Notes under the pieces: generated by a model | Databases searched by the model: none | What the model saw: only the letters and a program-made list of their open reading frames with translations | What the model was told of the DNA's origin: nothing | Made by a program: the position numbers and the translations under genes | In this document: positions 5,014 through 5,828 of the stretch, piece after piece | Numbering within the stretch: position 1 is the stretch's first letter | Layout of the letters: each line of letters starts with the position of its first letter | DNA from: Gammaproteobacteria bacterium | Lineage (GTDB): Bacteria > Pseudomonadota > Gammaproteobacteria > UBA6429 > Thiohalophilaceae | Direction: 5' to 3' | Assembly (NCBI GenBank): GCA_029880425.1 | Contig: JAOUOK010000132.1 | Span: 1-5,828 of the forward strand | Length of the DNA: 5,828 bases

Positions 5014-5828
5014 TCACATGGTTAAATATTTTATCGCGCTGTGAAAAAGTTTCCTCGCTTCATCCTGACCACTAAGCCCCAGCACCAGAACAATCTCTTT
5101 CCAGCTTTTCTTATCATGTACTTTCAAATTCAGAACTTTTCGATAGTCACCAGGAAAATTTTCTTCTGCAATTTCAGCCTTTTTTATCATGACCAGTTTA
5201 TTCAAGGCAGCAATAGTTAACTCGTAATTACGTGAATACAGCACAAACGAGTTAAGATCTTTTATCTCCAGCGCTGATAATTTTCCCGCCCTGGTAAATT
5301 CAGCAGGAAATTGTTTTTTAATTTCCCCGGGAATATCTTTCAACAGGTCTTCAAACCAGAAACTCAACTGGCCGTTAAACCGCTCAAGTGCTTCTTGTTT
5401 AACTTTCTCACCTTTAACCGATAAGCCTGATAACATTATTGCCGCGTGTTCACCACTGGTTTGTTCTCTCCTGAAACCAATACGTACTACTTCAAGTCCT
5501 GCCTTAATCCAGAAATTCAACAAGGCAGTATTCATTCCAAAACTTGTTCCGACTGCATCACAAGCTGAATGTTTTTCGTTATCAATAATAAATTTAAGCA
5601 GTTTTGTTCCAATACCCTGTTGTTGACAGTGAGGATGGACCGCAATTCGCATTATCCGTGCGTATTGCAGTGTTGCGGCATCCTCAACACCACAATGATA
5701 AGTGAGTGCCTGCGCGAGCAAATGTCCCTGTGGACGGCGCTTCCCACGGTAAATTTGTTTTGATAAAGAATGAGAAAAATCACCTTCATGACTGGTTAAT
5801 GCAACTGCTATGATATGTTGTTTATATT
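5014..5828 (-). CDS. tmcA: tRNA(Met) cytidine acetyltransferase TmcA, C-terminal part
   Basis: This is the last 270 residues of TmcA, cut at its 5' side by the window edge; the full enzyme is usually near 670-700 residues. TmcA makes N4-acetylcytidine at the wobble position (C34) of elongator tRNA(Met), using ATP and acetyl-CoA. The reading frame is open from the edge, so the TTG at 5721 is not a real start. The residues before it read RGKRRPQGHL, followed by AQAL, a block shared with E. coli TmcA. Then comes the GNAT acetyl-CoA site, MRIAVHPHCQQQGIGTKLL (about 5655-5599), and further family blocks GTSFGMN, FWIKAGLEVVRIG and REQTSGEHAAIML. The last ~120 residues match the position of the tRNA-binding tail and are more divergent. 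The N-terminal helicase-like ATPase module lies outside the window. No clear terminator follows the TGA stop. It looks like a housekeeping gene not linked to the arsenic cassette. Confidence 0.92.
   Translation of the reverse strand, partial: YKQHIIAVALTSHEGDFSHSLSKQIYRGKRRPQGHLLAQALTYHCGVEDAATLQYARIMRIAVHPHCQQQGIGTKLLKFIIDNEKHSACDAVGTSFGMNTALLNFWIKAGLEVVRIGFRREQTSGEHAAIMLSGLSVKGEKVKQEALERFNGQLSFWFEDLLKDIPGEIKKQFPAEFTRAGKLSALEIKDLNSFVLYSRNYELTIAALNKLVMIKKAEIAEENFPGDYRKVLNLKVHDKKSWKEIVLVLGLSGQDEARKLFHSAIKYLTM

Noticed and set aside
5719..5721. TTG at 5721 as the start of a 235-residue acetyltransferase
   Set aside because: The frame stays open to the window edge and the upstream residues (RGKRRPQGHL) match TmcA, so the gene is truncated by the window, not short.

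Overview
The window looks like the chromosome of a proteobacterium, probably a gammaproteobacterium, with moderate GC content (roughly low-to-mid 40s %, estimated by eye). The main taxonomic hint is a tmcA-type tRNA(Met) cytidine acetyltransferase at the right edge. The exact genus cannot be read from the sequence. Every stretch longer than about 200 bases carries a gene. No tRNA, rRNA, CRISPR array or insertion sequence was seen.

Left half (about 116-3006, minus strand): a compact three-gene operon read right to left. It starts with a membrane sterol-desaturase/fatty-acid-hydroxylase family di-iron protein (2131-3006). Two bases later comes a TVP38/TMEM64 (VTT-domain) membrane protein fused to a C-terminal rhodanese domain (1166-2128). 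After a 90-base gap comes a radical SAM enzyme of the ArsS arsenosugar-biosynthesis family (116-1075).

Divergent control region (3007-3125): it lies between this operon and a plus-strand regulator. It holds a near-perfect 20-bp palindrome of the ArsR/SmtB operator type (ATTCAA-N8-TTGAAT), a second 13-bp palindrome touching it, candidate promoters in both directions, and a leader hairpin on the operon side.

Middle (3126-4103, plus strand): an ArsR-type winged-helix repressor fused to a rhodanese domain, followed by a small two-helix membrane protein of unknown function. The regulator has no cysteine in its DNA-binding half; its only two cysteines are in the rhodanese loop CRGPHC. This suggests a thiol or sulfane-sulfur related input rather than a classical ArsR three-thiol arsenite site.

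Right half (4117-5828, minus strand): a LOG-family nucleotide phosphoribohydrolase converges on the small membrane gene, with its own candidate promoter upstream. Beyond it is the C-terminal part of TmcA, cut by the window edge. These two look like housekeeping genes unrelated to the arsenic/sulfur cassette.

The most interesting unit is 116-4103: organoarsenic radical chemistry (ArsS), a membrane hydroxylase, a membrane protein with a sulfurtransferase tail, and a sulfurtransferase-tailed repressor around a shared operator. A working hypothesis (inference) is a regulated pathway linking arsenosugar synthesis to membrane lipid modification and thiol/persulfide status. The methyltransferase ArsM, which should supply the ArsS substrate, is not in the window.
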